From JAOUEA01 sp963762075 (GTDB lineage: Bacteria > Actinomycetota > UBA4738 > HRBIN12): DNA of 64,000 nucleotides. The position numbers and the translations under genes are program-made. Shown in pieces: positions 61,453 to 64,000 of this stretch. A model generated the notes under the pieces. It saw only the letters and a list, made by a program, of their open reading frames with translations. It made no database searches and was not told where the DNA came from. Each line of letters begins with the position of its first letter. The first letter of the stretch is position 1. The stretch lies in assembly GCA_963762075.1 (NCBI GenBank), contig CAVXJC010000003.1, positions 310,001-374,000 of the forward strand. The letters run 5' to 3'.

Positions 61453-63081
61453 ATGACCGGATCCGTCGTTGTTCGCGCGCGCCTCGTCGCTCCATTGACC
61501 GCGGCAGCGCTCGTGGCGGCCGCGTGCGTCGGCGCGTCTGCGGACCCGACCGCCGGGCCGGCCGTTCCGCCGGCATCTCCGCCGGAACCTGCCCGCGCGC
61601 GCGAGCCCGCACACGAGATACCACTGCCGTTCCTGGTTCCGGACCGGTTCCCTGTGGCTCCGCAGCGGGCGCCGATCGGCGTCGACACCCGCACGCTGCG
61701 CGACCCGCCACCGATGGAGCCGGTGGCCGACCCGTTCCGCCCGTTCGACCCGGCGGCGGGCATCATGAACCTCGACCACCTGGTGTTCGTGGTGCAGGAG
61801 AACCGCTCGTTCGACCACTACTTCGGCACGTTCCCCGGCGCCGATGGTATCGCGATGGACGAGCGAGGCGAGCCGAAGGCCTGCCTGCCCGATCCCGCGA
61901 AGCCCCGTGTCTGTCACCGGCCCTACCACGACCGCAACCTGTTCGACTCCGGCGGGCCGCACGGGGAGCTCGCCGCGCAGGTCTCCATCGCCGATGGTCG
62001 TATGAACGGGTTCGTCCGTGCGTTCCGCATCAAGGGCAACGGCTGCGAGAAGGATCCGAAAGTGCGGCCGTGCCCGAAGACGACGTCGGGACCCGGTCGG
62101 GCTCGCACGCCCGACCTGATGGGCTATCACACGGCGCGGGAGATCCCGAACTACTGGGCCTACGCCGAGAAGTACACGCTGCACGACCACATGTTCGCCC
62201 CGACCGACTCGTGGACGCTTCCGGCCCACCTGTTCTTGGTGTCGGGGTGGTCGGCGCGATGTCCGGTGCCTGATGACCCGATGGCGTGCGTGTCGGATCA
62301 GCGCAACCCGGGTCGGCGGCCAGGGCTCGGTTCCAAGAACTGGACACCCGATGCGGGCGAGCCGCTTCCTTACGTCTGGGCCGACATCACCTGGCTCCTC
62401 TATCAGGCAGGCGTGTCGTGGGGCTACTTCGTCGGTCCCGGAAGCTGTGTCGTCGCACCTTGTCAGGACTTCGAGGCCACCGAGACGCGCGCGGTGCAGA
62501 ACCCGCTGCCCGGATTCCGCACGGTCGACGTGACCGGTCAGCTCGACAACGTGCTGGCGAACACCGACTTCCTCGAAGCGGCGCGTGAGGGCACGTTGCC
62601 GAGCGTCTCGTGGGTGATGCCGACGGAGCGACGGGCCGAACACCCTCCCGACTCGATCGGCGACGGCCAAGCGTGGGTGACCCAGATCGTGAACGCCGTG
62701 ATGCAAGGTCCCGAGGAACAGTGGATGCGCACGGCGATCTTCGTGACGTGGGACGACTGGGGGGGCTTCTACGACCACGTCGAGCCGCCGGTCGTCGACG
62801 AGAACGGATGGGGTCTTCGCGTGCCGTCATTCGTGATCAGCCCGTGGGCGCGCGCGGGATACATCGACTCGCAGACGCTCAGCTACGACGCGTACCTCAA
62901 GCTGATCGAGGACCGGTTCCTGGGCGGGCAGCGTCTCGATCCTCGAACCGACGGTTGGCCCGACGCTCGTCCGACCGTCCGCGAGGAGGTGGAGGAGCTG
63001 GGCGACCTGGCCTATAGCTTCGACTTCACACAGGAGCCGCTGTCGACGCTGGTCCTCGATCCGTATCCGGGCGTGGGCTGA
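61453..63081 (+). CDS. Phospholipase-C-like phosphoesterase, exported (copy 3)
   Basis: The 542-residue protein has a signal (RLVAPLTAAALVAAACVGAS, lipobox-like AAAC), a Pro-rich linker and the same catalytic domain: NLDHLVFVVQENRSFDHYFG, PTDSWTLPAHLFLVSGW, DDWGGFYDHVEPP and SFVISPWARAGYI. It is closest to copy 2, sharing the CHRPYHDRN and NGCEKDP/KHP inserts that copy 1 lacks. ATG 61453 has only a weak ribosome site. It ends 35 bases before the tRNA-Gln. Three paralogues in a row imply a specialised phosphate- or lipid-scavenging role. Confidence 0.88.
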   Translation: MTGSVVVRARLVAPLTAAALVAAACVGASADPTAGPAVPPASPPEPARAREPAHEIPLPFLVPDRFPVAPQRAPIGVDTRTLRDPPPMEPVADPFRPFDPAAGIMNLDHLVFVVQENRSFDHYFGTFPGADGIAMDERGEPKACLPDPAKPRVCHRPYHDRNLFDSGGPHGELAAQVSIADGRMNGFVRAFRIKGNGCEKDPKVRPCPKTTSGPGRARTPDLMGYHTAREIPNYWAYAEKYTLHDHMFAPTDSWTLPAHLFLVSGWSARCPVPDDPMACVSDQRNPGRRPGLGSKNWTPDAGEPLPYVWADITWLLYQAGVSWGYFVGPGSCVVAPCQDFEATETRAVQNPLPGFRTVDVTGQLDNVLANTDFLEAAREGTLPSVSWVMPTERRAEHPPDSIGDGQAWVTQIVNAVMQGPEEQWMRTAIFVTWDDWGGFYDHVEPPVVDENGWGLRVPSFVISPWARAGYIDSQTLSYDAYLKLIEDRFLGGQRLDPRTDGWPDARPTVREEVEELGDLAYSFDFTQEPLSTLVLDPYPGVG

Positions 63082-63115
63082 GCCTTGTCGGCCTCACCGC
63101 TCGAGAGCTCGAGGG

Positions 63116-63186
63116 CTGGGGCGCAAGGATTCGAACCTCGACTAACAGGGCCAGAACCTGTCGTGCTGCCGTTACACCACGCCCCA
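63116..63186 (-). tRNA. tRNA-Gln (anticodon CTG)
   Basis: On the minus strand TGGGGCG pairs with CGCCCCA, the D-arm is GGTGTAACGGCAGCAC, the anticodon stem-loop is ACAGG-TTCTGGC-CCTGT with CTG, and the T-arm is CGAGG-TTCGAAT-CCTTG. The discriminator base is G and CCA is not encoded. It reads CAG codons. The 5' end faces the HU gene. Confidence 0.92.
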
Positions 63187-63302
63187 ACGTAGCCACGGCA
63201 TGCTAGCAACGGCGACCCCATGCGGCCAGGATGTATCGCGCGTGGCCCCGACATGCCACCTCGACGCGGTTTGCGCCGCAAGCTGACCCACGACCTCGCC
63301 GT

Positions 63303-63332
63303 TTGACCCGGACCTGTCCTGGGGAATACGGT
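63303..63332 (+). promoter_or_regulatory. Candidate promoter for the HU gene
   Basis: TTGACC (63303-63308) and TACGGT (63327-63332), with 18 bases between, form a good housekeeping-type promoter 38 bases before the ATG. A GGAGGGAG ribosome site lies at 63357-63364. Confidence 0.5.
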
Positions 63333-63369
63333 TGGGGTTCGGAACCGTGCTCGACCGGAGGGAGCAGCC

Positions 63370-63660
63370 ATGAACAAGGGTGGCTTGGTCGCGGAGGTTT
63401 CCAGTCGCACCGGCCTTTCGAAGGCCGATGCCGGCAGGGCGATCGATGCGGCGATCGACTCGATCCGCGACTCCGTCGTGCGGGGCGAACGTGTGACCCT
63501 CGCCGACTTCGGCACATTCGAGCGCAAGCATCGCAACGAGCGCATCGCTCGGAACCCGCGTCGGCCCCAGACCCCCATCGTGGTGCCTGCCCGCGATCTT
63601 CCGGCGTTCACACCCGGCAAGGAGTTCCGGGTGCAGGTGGTCACGACGTCTGGAGGATGA
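63370..63660 (+). CDS. HU-family DNA-binding protein
   Basis: The 96-residue protein is a compact HU/IHF fold: MNKGGLVAEVSSRTGLSKAD with the helical dimer part, VTLADFGTFERKHRNER, then RNPRRPQTPIVVPARDLPAF, the beta-arm with the DNA-intercalating Pro, and FTPGKEFRVQV. It lacks the Lys/Ala-rich C-terminal tail of mycobacterial HupB. It compacts and bends DNA. The gene has its own promoter and converges with the cold-shock gene. Confidence 0.93.
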   Translation: MNKGGLVAEVSSRTGLSKADAGRAIDAAIDSIRDSVVRGERVTLADFGTFERKHRNERIARNPRRPQTPIVVPARDLPAFTPGKEFRVQVVTTSGG

Positions 63661-63662
63661 GA

Positions 63663-63707
63663 CGTCACGCTCGAGGCGGAGGCGCCCTCGCTCACTCGAA
63701 CGTGACG
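63663..63707. terminator. Bidirectional hairpin between HU and cold-shock genes
   Basis: CGTCACGCTCGAG (63663-63675) is complementary to CTCGAACGTGACG (63695-63707), 12 of 13 pairs with one mismatch and a 19-base loop. It lies between two convergent stop codons, with the right arm inside the last codons of the cold-shock gene. There is no T-run; it could end transcripts from both sides as a strong GC hairpin. Confidence 0.5.
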
Positions 63708-63901
63708 AGGCGCAATCCTCGGGCCACCGGCGAGCCATCGGCATCGTCGAGATCGAAGATCACCCGCTGACCGAGACGCAACGTCAGGATGCCCGAGAGC
63801 TCGAGCGATGTTGCGTCGATCGCGACCTCGGTGTGATCGTCCATGAGCAGCGAGCCGGTCGCGGCCTCCAGATCGAACTCCTTGATCGTGCCCTGGGCCA
63901 T
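63692..63901 (-). CDS. Cold-shock-domain-like small protein
   Basis: The 69-residue protein has the length and beta-strand order of a cold shock domain: MAQGTIKEFDLEAATGSLLM, DDHTEVAIDATSLELSGILT and RLGQRVIFDLDD. The aromatic RNP1/RNP2 residues of CspA (KGFGFI and VFVHF) are replaced by aliphatic ones (GSLLM and VAIDA), so RNA or DNA binding may be weak or altered. It starts with MAQG behind a GGGGACGA site. It is a divergent actinobacterial type. Confidence 0.75.
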   Translation of the reverse strand: MAQGTIKEFDLEAATGSLLMDDHTEVAIDATSLELSGILTLRLGQRVIFDLDDADGSPVARGLRLVTFE

Positions 63902-64000
63902 CGGCGATCGTCCCCTCTAGGTCCGGGTCGCAACACGCGCCCCGAGTTCCAAGTCCCGGCATACCTGCAGCGTTCGCCCCTCCCGCCGCGACTCCAGCAC

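Noticed and set aside
59237..61711. 824-codon minus-strand open frame
   Set aside because: Low-complexity Arg/Gly/Glu-rich translation, antisense to the membrane protein gene, with no start context or family.

Overview
The window is high-GC bacterial chromosome, with strong G/C bias at third codon positions, many GTG starts and frequent 1-4 base ATGA/GTGA overlaps. The gene set suggests a soil- or water-type Actinomycetota: F420/LLM-type oxidoreductase, CYP125/142-like P450, paired glutamine-synthetase-like ligases, a 7Fe ferredoxin of mycobacterial type, a fumarylacetoacetate-hydrolase gene next to gltX, and STAS plus anti-sigma-kinase genes with a SigF-like promoter. A related high-GC phylum such as Chloroflexota cannot be excluded because no rRNA is present. 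There is no CRISPR array, prophage, integrase or intact insertion sequence.

Layout. 0-7 kb: an MFS exporter cut by the window edge, then an FAD oxidoreductase, a GcvT/DmdA-like folate-dependent methyltransferase, YqgE, a Rieske-type oxygenase that has lost its Rieske domain, and two tandem SAM methyltransferases. 7-12.6 kb: acidic hypothetical protein, ilvE, aminopeptidase N, CHASE3-GGDEF diguanylate cyclase. 12.6-18.6 kb: an aromatic amine/aromatic acid module (aldehyde dehydrogenase, class III extradiol dioxygenase, APC permease, aromatic amino acid decarboxylase, MarR regulator). 18.6-27.7 kb: a six-gene minus-strand run (GS-like, SDR, SDR, GS-like, P450, LLM oxidoreductase) divergent from a second P450 and a MetE-like protein. 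28-33 kb: small secreted proteins, an iron-permease-family protein, GNAT, a glutamine amidotransferase, GH76 and VOC proteins. 33-38.8 kb: two FAH-family enzymes, an acetoacetate-decarboxylase-like protein, gltX, MFS, ferredoxin.

38.9-54.5 kb is accessory in character: secreted beta-propeller proteins, a zinc-ribbon protein, a MIF-like tautomerase, a PD40/pilin-like fusion, CPBP protease, a STAS/kinase pair with a SigF-like promoter, tRNA-Glu, and gene remnants. 54.6-64 kb: a 46-residue protein, a Thermus-type isocitrate dehydrogenase, three secreted phospholipase-C-like phosphoesterases interleaved with a large membrane protein, tRNA-Gln, HU and a cold-shock protein.

Two points stand out. 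First, about ten single-base frameshifts break otherwise conserved genes, so the sequence carries either base-calling indels or real gene decay; annotations marked pseudogene should be read with that in mind. Second, several co-transcribed sets look like uncharacterised catabolic units, in particular the FAD oxidoreductase/GcvT-like/oxygenase/methyltransferase cluster and the double-GS/SDR/P450 operon. I found no clear-cut new defence or mobile system.
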